Numbered from the stretch's first letter, positions 7,889-18,086 are shown. The stretch is 64,000 bases of DNA from Candidatus Kapaibacterium sp. (GCA_026003495.1 BPHK01000001.1:1190579-1254578), one strand, 5' to 3'. The notes: generated by a model not told the origin, from the letters alone. A program made the numbers and translations.

Positions 7889-10800
7889 TGCCCAGACGGA
7901 CCGATATTGAGACCGTGATGATCATTGGTTCTGGTCCGATTATCATCGGCCAGGCGTGCGAATTCGACTATAGCGGCACACAAGCTTGCAAAGCACTTCG
8001 CGCCGATGGCTTCCGTGTCATCTTGGTCAACTCGAACCCTGCAACGATTATGACCGACCCCGAGATTGCCGACGCAACATACATCGAACCACTGACAGTA
8101 GAGGTGCTCGAATCAATCATCGCAAAAGAGCGGCCAGATGCGCTGCTTCCGACGATGGGCGGTCAAACCGGGCTCAACCTTGCTGTCGAACTTGCCGAGC
8201 GCGGTACACTCGAACGCTACGGTGTCGAGCTGATCGGCTCCCGCCTCCGCGCAATTCAGCTTGCCGAAGACCGAATGGAGTTCCTCCGTGTCGTTGAACG
8301 CTGTGGGCTTGAGATGCCGAAAGGCGCTTTTGTCAATAGCGTGGAGGAGGGGATGGCTGCGATCGAGCACATCGGCTTTCCTGCGATCGTGCGCCCGTCC
8401 TTTACGCTCGGTGGAACGGGTGGCGGTGTCGCGTACAACCTCGAGGAATTCGCCGAAATACTCCGCAACGGATTGCTCGCGTCGCCGATCCACCGCGTTC
8501 TTGTCGAAGAGTCCGTCCTTGGATGGAAGGAGTACGAACTCGAGGTCATGCGCGACAGTGCTGATAACGTCGTCATCATTTGCTCGATCGAAAACTTCGA
8601 CCCGATGGGGGTTCACACAGGAGATTCGATCACCGTAGCACCTGCGCAGACCCTCTCCGATCGCGAATACCAGCGAATGCGAGATGCGGCAATCAAAATC
8701 ATCCGCGCCGTCGGGGTGGACACGGGGGGAGCGAATATTCAGTTTGCGGTCAATCCACGCGATGGCCGTATGGTTGTTATCGAGATGAACCCGCGTGTGT
8801 CGCGAAGTTCAGCGCTTGCATCGAAGGCGACGGGATTCCCAATTGCCAAGATCGCAGCAAAGCTTGCTGTGGGGTATCGGCTCGACGAAATCCAGAACGA
8901 CATCACGCGTCGGACGCCATCGTCGTTCGAGCCTGCGCTCGATTACGTTGTGGTGAAAATCCCGCGATGGGATTTCGAAAAGTTCCGTGAAGCGGAGGAC
9001 CGTCTCGGCGTCCAGATGAAGTCCGTCGGTGAGGTGATGGCGATCGGTCGAACGTTCAAGGAGGCATTGCAAAAAGCAATTCGCTCTCTGGAGCGCCGCC
9101 GTGGAGGATTCGGCTTTGACTCGCCGGAACGTTGCAGCCAGCTCGCCCTCAGCGAAAGTGAGCTGCAAGTGCTTCGGAGTAAACTTGCTCGCCGAACTTC
9201 GAGTTCGCTCGATGATCTCTTCGATGCACTCCGCGCTGGAATGCCGATTGAAGAAATTCACGCGCTGACGGGGTACGACCCCTGGTTCATAGACCAATGC
9301 CAGCAAATTGTCGAAGCCGGTTTTGCGTGGATGCAGCATGTTGCTGGAAAGTCTTCTGCTGAGTGGAGTCCGACGATGCTGCGGCGAATGAAGCAGCTCG
9401 GCTTTTCCGATGCGCAACTTGGAGTGATGAGTGCGATCTCAGAGCGTGCTATGCGGCAGCAACGGCAGAAGCTGGGCATCATGCCGACCTACAAAACCAT
9501 TGACACGTGTGCTGCAGAATTCGAGTCCGAGACACCCTATCACTACTCCACGTACGGTGAGGAAAACGAGTCGGTACGCTCTGAGCGCAGGAAAGTTGTG
9601 ATTTTGGGGAGTGGGCCAAATCGTATCGGGCAGGGCATCGAGTTCGACTACAGCTGCGTCCGTGCCGTCTGGGCAGCACATAAGCTGGGCTGGGAGGCAA
9701 TCATGGTCAATTGCAATCCTGAAACCGTTTCGACAGACTACGACACCGCCGACAAGCTCTACTTCGAGCCACTAACGTCAGAGCATGTGCTGGATATCCT
9801 CCAAGTAGAGCAACCCGATGGCGTGATCGTAACACTTGGGGGGCAAACGCCGCTCAAACTTGCCAAGGCCCTCGTTGCCGAAGGCATCACGCTGTTGGGA
9901 ACGCCATGGGAAGGGATTGACCTTGCCGAGGATCGCTTGCGATTTGGGAGCATGCTCGAACAGCTCGGCATACCGTGTCCCTCGTGGGGAACAGCCCGCA
10001 GCGAAGACGAAGCCGTCGAAATCGCCGAGCGCATTGGTTATCCTGTGCTTGTGCGGCCGTCCTACGTTTTGGGGGGGCGTGCGATGCAGATTTGTTACCG
10101 TGAGGAAACTGTCCGACGCTATACGCGCGAGGCACTCGAACATTCGCCGGAGCACCCGGTGCTCATTGACCACTTCCTCGAACATGCATATGAGTTCGAC
10201 GTTGATTGTATCGCTGACGGGGAGGATGTGCTCATCTGCGGTATCATGCAGCACATCGAGGAAGCTGGTGTTCATTCGGGTGATTCTTCGTGTGTAATTC
10301 CGCCCTACAACATAAGCCCAGCCATCGAGCAACGGATGATCCAATACACGGAGATGCTTGTGCGAGCACTCGGTGTGCGTGGCCTGCTCAACGTACAGTA
10401 TGCGCTCCAAGGGGAGACGCTCTACGTTCTCGAGGCAAATCCACGCGCGTCGCGGACAGTGCCGTTTCTTGCTAAAGCGACTGGTGTTCCAATTGTGGAG
10501 GTGGCGACTGCTGTCATGCTCGGCAAGAACCTCCGCGAGCAGGGGTATGGCAGTGGAATATTGCGGTCGTGGGGAATCGCAATCAAGGAGCCTGTATTTC
10601 CCTACACCAAATTCGCACGGGTCAACGTGTTCCCTGGACCTGAGATGCGTTCGACTGGGGAGGTGATGGGGCGCGATACAACGTTCGGAGCAGCGCTACT
10701 GAAAGCTCACCTTGCAACGGGGAGCAAGGTTCCGGTGCAGGGGAGAGTGTTCCTCTCTCTGCGTCCGGAAGACAAGTGCGAGCGTGCACTCGCAATTGCT

Positions 10801-11193
10801 CGTGGCTACCGCGAACTTGGCTTCGAAATACTTGCAACGAGCGGAACTGCTGCATTCCTTCGTGAACACGGTATCGAAGCTGAAACCGTTCTCAAACATT
10901 ACGAAGGTAGGCCGAGCATTATTGACTACATCAAAAACGGCCAGGTCCACATTCTCATCAACACGCCGCTTGGCGAGCGCGCTCGACATGATGAGTTCAT
11001 CATGGGCATGACGGCATTGCAGCACAAAATCCCGTTTTTCACGACACTGGCGGCTGCTGAGGCCTCGCTCGAAGCAATCAAAGCGTTGCGATCTGGCACC
11101 TTTGGCGTCTATGCATTGCAGGAAGAATACGGCGATGGATGGAATCCGTACGTTTCGTCAAGCGCTTCGGTACGTCGAGCGACAGCTCGCTGA
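7888..11193 (+). CDS. carB: Carbamoyl-phosphate synthase large chain
   Basis: Makes carbamoyl phosphate from bicarbonate, ATP and glutamine-derived ammonia. The 1101-residue protein has two homologous ATP-grasp halves. The first begins with [20 protein letters not shown] and the second near residue 570 with [20 protein letters not shown]. The methylglyoxal-synthase-like allosteric domain lies at the end ([20 protein letters not shown] onward). Conserved NPATIMTD / NPETVSTD and [16 protein letters not shown] / [16 protein letters not shown] segments are intact in both halves. The small subunit gene (carA), which supplies the glutaminase, is not nearby. The 3' end overlaps prmC by 59 nt. Confidence 0.97.
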   Translation: MPRRTDIETVMIIGSGPIIIGQACEFDYSGTQACKALRADGFRVILVNSNPATIMTDPEIADATYIEPLTVEVLESIIAKERPDALLPTMGGQTGLNLAVELAERGTLERYGVELIGSRLRAIQLAEDRMEFLRVVERCGLEMPKGAFVNSVEEGMAAIEHIGFPAIVRPSFTLGGTGGGVAYNLEEFAEILRNGLLASPIHRVLVEESVLGWKEYELEVMRDSADNVVIICSIENFDPMGVHTGDSITVAPAQTLSDREYQRMRDAAIKIIRAVGVDTGGANIQFAVNPRDGRMVVIEMNPRVSRSSALASKATGFPIAKIAAKLAVGYRLDEIQNDITRRTPSSFEPALDYVVVKIPRWDFEKFREAEDRLGVQMKSVGEVMAIGRTFKEALQKAIRSLERRRGGFGFDSPERCSQLALSESELQVLRSKLARRTSSSLDDLFDALRAGMPIEEIHALTGYDPWFIDQCQQIVEAGFAWMQHVAGKSSAEWSPTMLRRMKQLGFSDAQLGVMSAISERAMRQQRQKLGIMPTYKTIDTCAAEFESETPYHYSTYGEENESVRSERRKVVILGSGPNRIGQGIEFDYSCVRAVWAAHKLGWEAIMVNCNPETVSTDYDTADKLYFEPLTSEHVLDILQVEQPDGVIVTLGGQTPLKLAKALVAEGITLLGTPWEGIDLAEDRLRFGSMLEQLGIPCPSWGTARSEDEAVEIAERIGYPVLVRPSYVLGGRAMQICYREETVRRYTREALEHSPEHPVLIDHFLEHAYEFDVDCIADGEDVLICGIMQHIEEAGVHSGDSSCVIPPYNISPAIEQRMIQYTEMLVRALGVRGLLNVQYALQGETLYVLEANPRASRTVPFLAKATGVPIVEVATAVMLGKNLREQGYGSGILRSWGIAIKEPVFPYTKFARVNVFPGPEMRSTGEVMGRDTTFGAALLKAHLATGSKVPVQGRVFLSLRPEDKCERALAIARGYRELGFEILATSGTAAFLREHGIEAETVLKHYEGRPSIIDYIKNGQVHILINTPLGERARHDEFIMGMTALQHKIPFFTTLAAAEASLEAIKALRSGTFGVYALQEEYGDGWNPYVSSSASVRRATAR

Positions 11194-12043
11194 GGCAGGT
11201 ATCGAAGAAGCCCGCCGCGAAGCGGAACTGCTGGTCTGCAATGTAGCGCAGTGCAGCATGCTTGCAGTGCTCATCGGGCCAGAGCGATTGCTTACGGCAG
11301 CCATGCAGCAGCAACTCAGCCAGCTTGTCCACGTTCGGATCACCGAACGGGTGCCGTTGCAGTACTTGCTCGGTTGGGTGGAGTTCTATGGGCTTCGGCT
11401 TCGCATAACGCCTGCTGCACTGATTCCTCGTCCCGAAACGGAATTCATGGTCGCTCGCTTGGTCGCAGCAATGCGGACGACCACATGGCAGCCACGACGA
11501 GTACTCGACATTGGTACCGGATCGGGATGCATTGCATTAGCACTTGCAAAAGAGTTCCCAGGCAGTTGCGTCATCGGTTGGGATTGCGATGAGGCAGCAC
11601 TGAGCCTAGCAGAAGAGAATGCGCAGCGGCTGGGAATACCGAATGTTTCGTTTGAGCACGTAGACGTTTTGCAATTCGCCGATCCCGGTGAGTGCTTCTG
11701 TCTGGTTGTTTCCAATCCCCCGTACATTCCAGCATGTGACGTTCCGGTGCTGCCCCCGGAAGTGCAGCATGAGCCAGCTACTGCGTTGACTGATGGAGCA
11801 GATGGGCTGACGTTCTATCGTCACTACAGCGAGCACCTGCAGAGATTGCTCAATCCGAGTGGTATCATCGCGCTCGAATGCAACGATGGGCAGGCCGCTG
11901 CAGTCGCAGCGCTCTTTACCGACATGGAAAGCGCTATCGGCACAGACCAGCGTGGAGTAGAGCGCTACGTCCTTGCGGCGTGGGACTGTGATCACCAAGT
12001 GTTACGGAATTTTTCTTTGCAGAATGTGCATGCTGCGTCGTAG
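11135..12043 (+). CDS. prmC: Peptide chain release factor N5-glutamine methyltransferase
   Basis: Methylates the glutamine of the GGQ motif in release factors RF1 and RF2. It has the PrmC N-terminal helical domain, IPRPETE, the SAM-binding motif [13 protein letters not shown] and the catalytic SNPPYIP motif, followed by [16 protein letters not shown] 11135 (302 aa) is chosen over ATG 11102 because AGGAAG lies upstream and the N-terminus then matches the family length. It begins inside the 3' end of carB. prfA is the common neighbour of this gene but is absent here. Confidence 0.93.
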   Translation: MDGIRTFRQALRYVERQLAEAGIEEARREAELLVCNVAQCSMLAVLIGPERLLTAAMQQQLSQLVHVRITERVPLQYLLGWVEFYGLRLRITPAALIPRPETEFMVARLVAAMRTTTWQPRRVLDIGTGSGCIALALAKEFPGSCVIGWDCDEAALSLAEENAQRLGIPNVSFEHVDVLQFADPGECFCLVVSNPPYIPACDVPVLPPEVQHEPATALTDGADGLTFYRHYSEHLQRLLNPSGIIALECNDGQAAAVAALFTDMESAIGTDQRGVERYVLAAWDCDHQVLRNFSLQNVHAAS

Positions 12044-12078
12044 TTTTGACGCCGATTTTGAATAACGGCATTCGTGGT

Positions 12079-12444
12079 ATGCTATCACCGAGCATTCGCC
12101 GAGAGCAATACGGCGAGCTGGAGATTGTGACTCTCCGCGGACAGTTCGTCGGTGGCAAAGAGACTGACGAGCTGCGCGCTACACTCAACGAGATCCTCCA
12201 AGGGCAGCGCCACATGATTCTTCTGGACTTATCAAATGTCACCTACTTGAACTCGACTGCACTTGGGGTCCTGATTGCGGCACATTCGAGCATCACCAAA
12301 CGAGGTGGTAAGATTGCGCTCTGTGGCTTGAGTGAATCGCTCGAAAACATCTTCGTCATCACAAAGCTTTCGATGGTCTTCGACATTTACCGTGATCGCG
12401 ACGCAGCTATTCAAGCACTGTTGTCATCATCCACCAACATGTAA
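12079..12444 (+). CDS. STAS-domain protein (anti-sigma factor antagonist family)
   Basis: A single-domain STAS protein of about 121 residues, similar in size to SpoIIAA/RsbV-type partner-switch proteins. The phospho-acceptor loop reads YLNSTALGVL, with Ser in the usual place but Asn instead of the common Asp just before it. No anti-sigma kinase or phosphatase gene is adjacent, so the partner is unknown. ATG 12079 is preferred; TTG 12046 would add 11 residues and begins 2 nt after the prmC stop. It ends six bases before exbB, so co-transcription with the TonB-energising genes is likely, but a functional link is only inference. Confidence 0.85.
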   Translation: MLSPSIRREQYGELEIVTLRGQFVGGKETDELRATLNEILQGQRHMILLDLSNVTYLNSTALGVLIAAHSSITKRGGKIALCGLSESLENIFVITKLSMVFDIYRDRDAAIQALLSSSTNM

Positions 12445-12450
12445 CGCGTT

Positions 12451-13233
12451 ATGAAGAACATCTTCAATGCAGTGGTTATCACGCTTGCGCTAATTGTTGC
12501 ATACAGCGTGTACTTTTTTGTGCTCGGTGCGCCGAGCAACTTCAAGGGCGGCGACATCACGCAGCCGGTCAATACACTCGGGATGATCTACACCGGTGGG
12601 CCACTGGTAGGTCTGCTGCTTGCCTGTTTGCTGTTGGCAATTACGTTCTCGATCGAGCGGATGCTTTCGATCAACAAGGCGCGGGGGACAGGCGATGTTG
12701 CGCTCTTTATCAAGCGCTGCATCGAGCTGATCGGCGAAGGCAAGATTGACGAGGCAATCGCTGAGTGTGACAAGCAGCGGGGTTCGGTGGCAAATATCCT
12801 CCGCGCAGGGTTGGAGCGATTCAAGCAAGTGGAAAATGATCCCGAATACGATGCAGAAAAGAAACTCAGCGAAGTGCAACGTGCCATTGACGAAGCGACA
12901 AATCTGGAAATTCCGCTCCTCGAAAAGAATCTGGTCATCCTCTCCACTCTGGCATCTATCTCGACGATGATCGGTCTGCTGGGAACTACGGTCGGGATGA
13001 TTCGTGCGTTCCGTGCACTCGGTGAATCTGGTGGGACAGTCTCGGCACAGCAGCTTTCTATCGGGATTTCTGAAGCGCTCTATAACACCGCTGGTGGCTT
13101 AGCGGCAGCAATTATCTCGATTGTTGCGTTCAACTTCTTCACCACGCGAGTTGATAACTTCGTGTACATGATTGACGAAGCGATCCTCTCGATGATGGAA
13201 CTGCTCACCGTCCGCGTCAAAGAAGTCGCCTAA
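12451..13233 (+). CDS. exbB: ExbB/TolQ/MotA family proton channel protein
   Basis: Inner-membrane proton-channel subunit that with ExbD energises TonB. There are four hydrophobic segments (about residues 6-27, 48-70, 155-180 and 212-235), including the two conserved channel helices LVILSTLASISTMIGLLGTT and LYNTAGGLAAAIISIVAFNF. The cytoplasmic loop between helices 2 and 3 is helical and charged, as in ExbB. The extra N-terminal helix is common in Bacteroidetes-type ExbB. It heads an exbB-exbD-exbD-tonB array with 2-27 nt gaps. Confidence 0.93.
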   Translation: MKNIFNAVVITLALIVAYSVYFFVLGAPSNFKGGDITQPVNTLGMIYTGGPLVGLLLACLLLAITFSIERMLSINKARGTGDVALFIKRCIELIGEGKIDEAIAECDKQRGSVANILRAGLERFKQVENDPEYDAEKKLSEVQRAIDEATNLEIPLLEKNLVILSTLASISTMIGLLGTTVGMIRAFRALGESGGTVSAQQLSIGISEALYNTAGGLAAAIISIVAFNFFTTRVDNFVYMIDEAILSMMELLTVRVKEVA

Positions 13234-13249
13234 TTGGGGCCTTTCATCC

Positions 13250-13753
13250 ATGCCGAAAATCAAGAAAAAACGGCTCGGTTTTGTCATTGACATGACGCCA
13301 ATGGTGGACGTGACCTTTCTTTTGTTGACATTTTTCATGTTCACCGCCAAGTTTAAAACCGAAGCAGAAGCCGAGCAAAAGTTCGTCATCAAGCGACCCT
13401 ACGCGTCAGCAGATACATCGAAGCTGCCTGATAAAGACATTGCGATCATCAAGGTTGGTATTGACACCCTCACTGGCGACACAAGCTACTACTACACGAT
13501 CGTCAACGAGCTTCAGCGACGGCAAGTCTATGACAACCTCAATTTCACGCCCGAGCAGCGCAAACCGCAGCTGAAGGTTGGTCTCGACTTGCTCGATCAG
13601 CTGATTATGCAAACACGGATTACCGGTCCCCGGACACGGTTTGCAATTGACGGTGACCGACGTATTCGCTATAAGTGGGTCGAGGACGCAATTGACGTCC
13701 TCCGCAAGAATAACGCGACGGCATTCAACTTCGTCACAGAGAAACGCCAGTAA
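13250..13753 (+). CDS. exbD: ExbD/TolR family biopolymer transport protein (first copy)
   Basis: A 167-residue subunit with one N-terminal membrane helix and a periplasmic domain. The segment FVIDMTPMVDVTFLLLTFFM contains the membrane Asp needed for proton flow in ExbD. The periplasmic part is larger and more divergent than in the second copy. The tandem exbD pair is common in Bacteroidetes and Chlorobi relatives, and the two copies may form a mixed dimer with ExbB (inference). Confidence 0.9.
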   Translation: MPKIKKKRLGFVIDMTPMVDVTFLLLTFFMFTAKFKTEAEAEQKFVIKRPYASADTSKLPDKDIAIIKVGIDTLTGDTSYYYTIVNELQRRQVYDNLNFTPEQRKPQLKVGLDLLDQLIMQTRITGPRTRFAIDGDRRIRYKWVEDAIDVLRKNNATAFNFVTEKRQ

Positions 13754-13780
13754 CATGTCGAACAACTCGAACCTTTCGCT

Positions 13781-14332
13781 ATGGCTGGTGGCGGCGGTGG
13801 TTTAGAACTGCCCGAACGGCAGCGACGCGGGAAAAAACATAGCAAGCGTAAGAAGAAAAAACGCCTTGGCTTCCGGATAGACATGACCCCGATGGTGGAC
13901 ATCGTCTTCCTGTTGTTGACGTTTTTCATGTACACGACGACGATGGTCACACCGCAGGTCATGGAGATCAGCGTCCCCAAGGAGGTCGAAGAAAATGTCG
14001 AAGTCAACCAAGCGAACCTTTTCACGCTCTATGTACGCGGAGATGGCAAGCTCTTTTTCAGCATGGGCACAGATGAGCCGCAGCCACTGGCACTGAGCGA
14101 TTTGCGCTCGAAAGCGGTCGAGCTGAACCTCCTGCGGAAAAACAAGCTCATCACAGCGTTCAAGCCATCGCCGGATGCACCGTATGGCGTCGTCGTGCAG
14201 GTGCTCGATATTCTCAATCAAGCCGAAGCTGAGATCATTCGCCAGCTCCAGGCCGAAGGTATCAAACGCGAACGGAAGTTTGCGTTCGTCAAGCTTAGCC
14301 CAGAAGAAGTTGAAAAACTCAAAGGGCTCTAA
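13781..14332 (+). CDS. exbD: ExbD/TolR family biopolymer transport protein (second copy)
   Basis: A second ExbD paralogue (183 aa) with a Gly-rich and very basic cytoplasmic N-terminus, then FRIDMTPMVDIVFLLLTFFM with the conserved membrane Asp, then a periplasmic domain rich in Lys and Glu. It lies 27 nt after the first copy and two nt before tonB. The membrane segments of the two copies are nearly the same while the periplasmic domains differ, which points to specialised partners. Confidence 0.9.
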   Translation: MAGGGGGLELPERQRRGKKHSKRKKKKRLGFRIDMTPMVDIVFLLLTFFMYTTTMVTPQVMEISVPKEVEENVEVNQANLFTLYVRGDGKLFFSMGTDEPQPLALSDLRSKAVELNLLRKNKLITAFKPSPDAPYGVVVQVLDILNQAEAEIIRQLQAEGIKRERKFAFVKLSPEEVEKLKGL

Positions 14333-14334
14333 CC

Positions 14335-15114
14335 ATGAATGCTTTCACCGCACAACTGCCGCACCGATCCTACGGCGCCTTTGAGCTCAAAGAGTGGATA
14401 CGCCGCTATACATTCCGCGCATTTCTCATTGCCGTTGGGTTGCTGGCGTTGTTCTTCATTGGTTTTTTCGTTTACAACTATTTTCACCAGCGGGCGCTTG
14501 CACTCAGACCGAAGATTCCCGTCGTTCGGATCAAACTCTCCGATCTTCCTCCCCCACCTGCAAACCAATCGGAGGTTGCGCCACCGCCTCCACCGACGAG
14601 CGTTGCAATTGCTGGTGGTCCGCCGACTGTCGCAGGTAATCCAGTTCCGGTTCCAGAGACACTCCTTTCGCCCGATGCGAAAGATTTCGCAAATGTTGAG
14701 GACGTAGCGCGCGCGACCTCGAAAGGGGGGGAAGGAATAGATATGGGGGGATTCGGCATTGGGGAAGGGACGGTCATCGCCCCTGATACTCGCGTCCAAA
14801 AGGAACAAGAGCCAGACCCCGATGAATTTGTTTTTGTCGAAAAAGAGCCGTCTTTTGATTACGCAGACCTGCAGCGTCGCGTCCAGTATCCCGAAATTGC
14901 GCGTCGTGCAGGGATCGAGGGGAAGGTCATCGTGAAAGTGCTCGTTGGCAAGGATGGCAAACCCAAGCGCGCATTCGTTGCCGATTCTCCAAGCGAAATG
15001 CTCAACGATGCTGCGCTAAAAGCAGTTCTGGCGACCACGTTCACTCCCGCAATTCAAAACGGCAATCCGATTGATGTCTGGGTTACGATCCCAATCATCT
15101 TCAAGATCAAGTAA
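14335..15114 (+). CDS. tonB: TonB energy transducer
   Basis: Transmits proton-motive force from ExbB/ExbD to outer-membrane receptors. A cytoplasmic N-terminus of about 28 residues is followed by one membrane helix (about 30-52) and a Pro-rich span with LPPPPANQ and APPPPPTS. The C-terminal TonB domain runs from about residue 165 (YPEIARRAGIEGKVIVKVLV) to the end (VWVTIPIIFKIK). It closes the exbB-exbD-exbD-tonB block. The Oar-like receptor at 30725-34081 is a plausible client. Confidence 0.93.
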   Translation: MNAFTAQLPHRSYGAFELKEWIRRYTFRAFLIAVGLLALFFIGFFVYNYFHQRALALRPKIPVVRIKLSDLPPPPANQSEVAPPPPPTSVAIAGGPPTVAGNPVPVPETLLSPDAKDFANVEDVARATSKGGEGIDMGGFGIGEGTVIAPDTRVQKEQEPDPDEFVFVEKEPSFDYADLQRRVQYPEIARRAGIEGKVIVKVLVGKDGKPKRAFVADSPSEMLNDAALKAVLATTFTPAIQNGNPIDVWVTIPIIFKIK

Positions 15115-15135
15115 TCACTATCGGTATGCAGCTCC

Positions 15136-15369
15136 TTGCCTCCAAAGCGCCGTACCGCAACTCGATGGACGCCGATGCTGATTACAGCAGCAATTGCGCG
15201 GGGGCTTATTGTTGCGGTCGGCATCGCTCTTATACTGGCTGCACCGACCGAAACGATGCGGCTGTTTGGTGTGGTCGCAATTCTGTTCGGGGTGTATCGG
15301 TTCTACGTGCTTTTTCGGTGGTCTTCATCAGCACCTACGGACGACGAGCGTGATGAAGACATGGAGTAG
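15136..15369 (+). CDS. Small two-helix membrane protein, function unknown
   Basis: A short protein (77 aa from TTG 15136, 64 aa from ATG 15175) with a basic N-terminus, two hydrophobic segments (ITAAIARGLIVAVGIALILA and LFGVVAILFGVYRFYVLF) and a very acidic C-terminal tail (DDERDEDME). I do not recognise a family. It lies between tonB and the PstS-like gene, overlaps the latter by 17 nt and is in the same orientation, so it is probably translated as part of that operon. A role as an accessory membrane component is only a guess. Confidence 0.55.
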   Translation: MPPKRRTATRWTPMLITAAIARGLIVAVGIALILAAPTETMRLFGVVAILFGVYRFYVLFRWSSSAPTDDERDEDME

Positions 15370-16243
15370 CCTGCTGGCAGTAGCGCTTCTCATCGTTACT
15401 TCAGGTTGTACGCAGGAACAGCCGCAGGGCGAAACCCTCTTTCGAGGCACTGCCCAAATTGCATGTGACCAGGAGGTGGCTCCGCTCATTGCACCGCAGC
15501 TTGATTCATTTGTCCTGCACCATGAAGGAGCGCATATTAAGCTTGAGGCAACCACTGCACTGGAAGCCATGCGGCAATTGCTATCCGGTCGTGTACGCGC
15601 TGCAATCGTTGCGCGTGATTACTTACCCCAGGAGGATTCACTGCTGCGAACCTACTCGATCGAACCGCACAAGCGCTTTCTCATTGCCACCGATGCGTTA
15701 GTATTTGTCACCGCAGGGAGCACTGTACTGGATACCGCAAGCGACGAAATCGTCCGCAGCACACTCCGCGGCGAGCGCACGTGGCTGGCGAAGTATCGCT
15801 GGTCTGTGCCAAACGTCAGTTCCTCACTTGCTGCACATCTTCGTACGATTGCTGGCGGTGCTGTACGCATGGCTGCGCTGGCAGTTCCCACTGGTGATAG
15901 CACAATCGCCGTAGTAAGACAAGGGAAGTCGGATATCGGCGTTGCACTTCTATCCCAGTATTTGCGGCAGAAGGCGGTGGAGCCTTCACTCCGTGCGTTA
16001 CGCATTGTCATTCGCGATACAGCAACGGGGGATCGAATCGCTGTTGCCCCGCATGCAGCCACGATCGTCAAGGAAACCTATCCGTACCGCGTTCCTATTT
16101 ACGGCTACTTGCTTGAGACGGCACGGAATTTTCCCTATGGTGTGATTGCTTCAATCGCACAAGAGCCACGTCCACAGCGAGCGATGCTCAATGCTGGCAT
16201 CGTGCCAGGCTATGCGAAGATCCAGCTTGTTGAACCCGACTAA
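15353..16243 (+). CDS. PstS-like substrate-binding lipoprotein
   Basis: A 296-residue protein with a lipoprotein-type signal (MKTWSSLLAVALLIVTSGC) and the fold of phosphate ABC-transporter binding proteins (PBP-like). Segments such as AMRQLLSGRVRAAIVARDYL, DIGVALLSQYLR and the late GYLLETARNFPYG followed by PGYAKIQLVEPD are typical of PstS-type proteins. No pstCAB genes follow. The position directly after tonB suggests a role linked to the TonB/ExbBD machine rather than to an ABC importer. The start ATG 15353 fits the signal peptide and overlaps the preceding small gene. Confidence 0.78.
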   Translation: MKTWSSLLAVALLIVTSGCTQEQPQGETLFRGTAQIACDQEVAPLIAPQLDSFVLHHEGAHIKLEATTALEAMRQLLSGRVRAAIVARDYLPQEDSLLRTYSIEPHKRFLIATDALVFVTAGSTVLDTASDEIVRSTLRGERTWLAKYRWSVPNVSSSLAAHLRTIAGGAVRMAALAVPTGDSTIAVVRQGKSDIGVALLSQYLRQKAVEPSLRALRIVIRDTATGDRIAVAPHAATIVKETYPYRVPIYGYLLETARNFPYGVIASIAQEPRPQRAMLNAGIVPGYAKIQLVEPD

Positions 16244-16253
16244 CCGCGATACC

Positions 16254-17948
16254 ATGCTTTGGCGTCTCCTCAGCTTTGCGCTGATCGTTGCGTCGTGCGC
16301 CGTTGCAGATCAGCTCGACGATGCACGGCAACTCTTTCAGCAGAAAAAGTACGCTGATGCTGCACGTGCAGTTGAAAGCTATCTCCAGCGTGAACCGTCC
16401 TCGGTCGAAGCGCTCATCCTCGCTGGGGATATCGCCGTGCAGCTCGAAAACCCAGACAAAGCGCTCGACTACTACCGACGTGCATACCAGCGGGATCGAG
16501 AAAATTCTCTCGCGCTTCGGAAGTATGCCCATCTGCTCAGCGAAAAAGGGGAGCATGCTGAAGCATTGGAAATTCTCCGACGTGCAGTGCGGTCGAATCC
16601 GCGGGATGTTTACTTGCGCCTTGCTTATGGCCAAGCGTTGCTTGCTGCAGATTCGATTCAAGCTGCAGAATTGGAGATCACCAAAGCCCGCGAAATGAAT
16701 AAGTCCATCCCTGATGGATTCCTCGCACTCGGTGATCTCTACTACTCGCAGCGCGTCTTCCCGCTGGCGAAAGATAACTACGAACAAGCGCTCACACTTG
16801 ATCCAGAGAACATACCCGCACGGGAGAAGCTGGCGCTGGTCTATTTCCGCATGGCGAATGCAGAAGTAGTGGACAATGCACTTGCGAACGAATACTACAC
16901 CCGCTCGCTCCAACAATGGGCAGAAATCATCAAACGTGATCCGACCTATGCGCGAGCGTACTTTGAGCAAGGGAAAATCTTTTTTTACGCCTCGCGATTT
17001 GCGGAAGCGGCGGCTTCACTCGGAGAGTACGTACGACTGCGTCCAGATGCACCGAATGCTACACTGGCGCGGTGGTTTCTGGCGCAGTCGCTTGAGAAGA
17101 TCGGCAAATGTGCAGAAGCTGAGGAACATCTCCAGTTTGCGATACACGCAATAGACTCGGTTCGTTCGAAAGCACGCTTGCTTCTGGCGCGATGCTACTT
17201 CGATGTCAAGCGCTATGCAGATGCAGCCAATGAGTTTCGCCAACTTCAAGCTGAGGATCCGCAGCTATTGTCATCAACACTCGATCGCGAGCGCTATGGG
17301 TACGCACTGATTCTCTCCGGCGATACGACGGCAGCAATTCCAGTCCTGCGGCAAGCTGTTGATCAAGATTCTACGCGGTGCTTGACGATCTACCGACTTG
17401 CAGAACTCTACCGCGCACGGCAGCAGTACGACGATGCGGTCACGCTCTACCAGCGCTATTTGAGGAATTGCCCAGATTCATTGGCAGCGCGCATCTATGC
17501 ACTCATGGGTACAGCGCTCTTTTCCGCCAACCGAGTGCAAGAAGCTGCTTCTGCGCTCGAGCAATCAATCGCGAAAGATTCCGGGCTCATCTTCGCGTAC
17601 CGGATGCTCGCAGCGACGCAGAAATCGCTCAATCAACCCGTAAAACAAGTAATCGCGACGTTGCAGCAAGGGCTTCGCCATGCCTCTTCCCCAGCAGATC
17701 GTGCGCTCCTCTATACGCTCTATTGCCAGCTTCTGCTTGAAGAGCGTCAGTATGACGAGCTCAAGTCTGTTGCATCATCGTGGTTCCGTACTGACAGCGA
17801 TCGTCCAGAGGCAGCGCTCTACCTTGCAGTAGGCTATCAAGGAATCGGGGACCGAGATAATGCGTGCAAATACTACCGTGAGGCTCTTCGACTCAATCCG
17901 GGTCTTGAAATTGCAAAAAAGAACCTCAAGCAGCTCGAGTGCAAATGA
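16254..17948 (+). CDS. Tetratricopeptide repeat protein with N-terminal signal sequence
   Basis: A 564-residue, mostly helical protein built of many TPR units; one clear unit is PDKALDYYRRAYQRDRENSL. The N-terminus MLWRLLSFALIVASCAVADQ is an export signal; VASC could be a lipobox, or signal peptidase I could cut after AVA. ATG 16254 is chosen because upstream codons give no signal. It follows the PstS-like gene after 10 nt. It probably acts in the periplasm as a scaffold for the TonB-linked complex (inference). It is the last gene before the promoter of the fatty-acid operon. Confidence 0.85.
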   Translation: MLWRLLSFALIVASCAVADQLDDARQLFQQKKYADAARAVESYLQREPSSVEALILAGDIAVQLENPDKALDYYRRAYQRDRENSLALRKYAHLLSEKGEHAEALEILRRAVRSNPRDVYLRLAYGQALLAADSIQAAELEITKAREMNKSIPDGFLALGDLYYSQRVFPLAKDNYEQALTLDPENIPAREKLALVYFRMANAEVVDNALANEYYTRSLQQWAEIIKRDPTYARAYFEQGKIFFYASRFAEAAASLGEYVRLRPDAPNATLARWFLAQSLEKIGKCAEAEEHLQFAIHAIDSVRSKARLLLARCYFDVKRYADAANEFRQLQAEDPQLLSSTLDRERYGYALILSGDTTAAIPVLRQAVDQDSTRCLTIYRLAELYRARQQYDDAVTLYQRYLRNCPDSLAARIYALMGTALFSANRVQEAASALEQSIAKDSGLIFAYRMLAATQKSLNQPVKQVIATLQQGLRHASSPADRALLYTLYCQLLLEERQYDELKSVASSWFRTDSDRPEAALYLAVGYQGIGDRDNACKYYREALRLNPGLEIAKKNLKQLECK

Positions 17949-17990
17949 GCTGTTCCTGGCACACAGCACCATGCGCACTTAGCATGTCCG

Positions 17991-17998
17991 TATATTTG
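17991..17998 (+). promoter_or_regulatory. TAnnTTTG promoter element upstream of the yceD-rpmF-plsX-fab operon
   Basis: TATATTTG matches the Bacteroidetes -7 consensus exactly. It lies 88 bases before the yceD start, in the short gap after the TPR gene. No TTG is found at the right -33 distance, so the call rests on the -7 box and its position. Confidence 0.42.
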
Positions 17999-18086
17999 CG
18001 ATGCTTTGCGTGCAGTAGTGATGTGCCGCGCGCAGCGTAGCAATAGCGACGGTCCTGGCATGCTGCTACCGACCAGCGAGGTTGAA

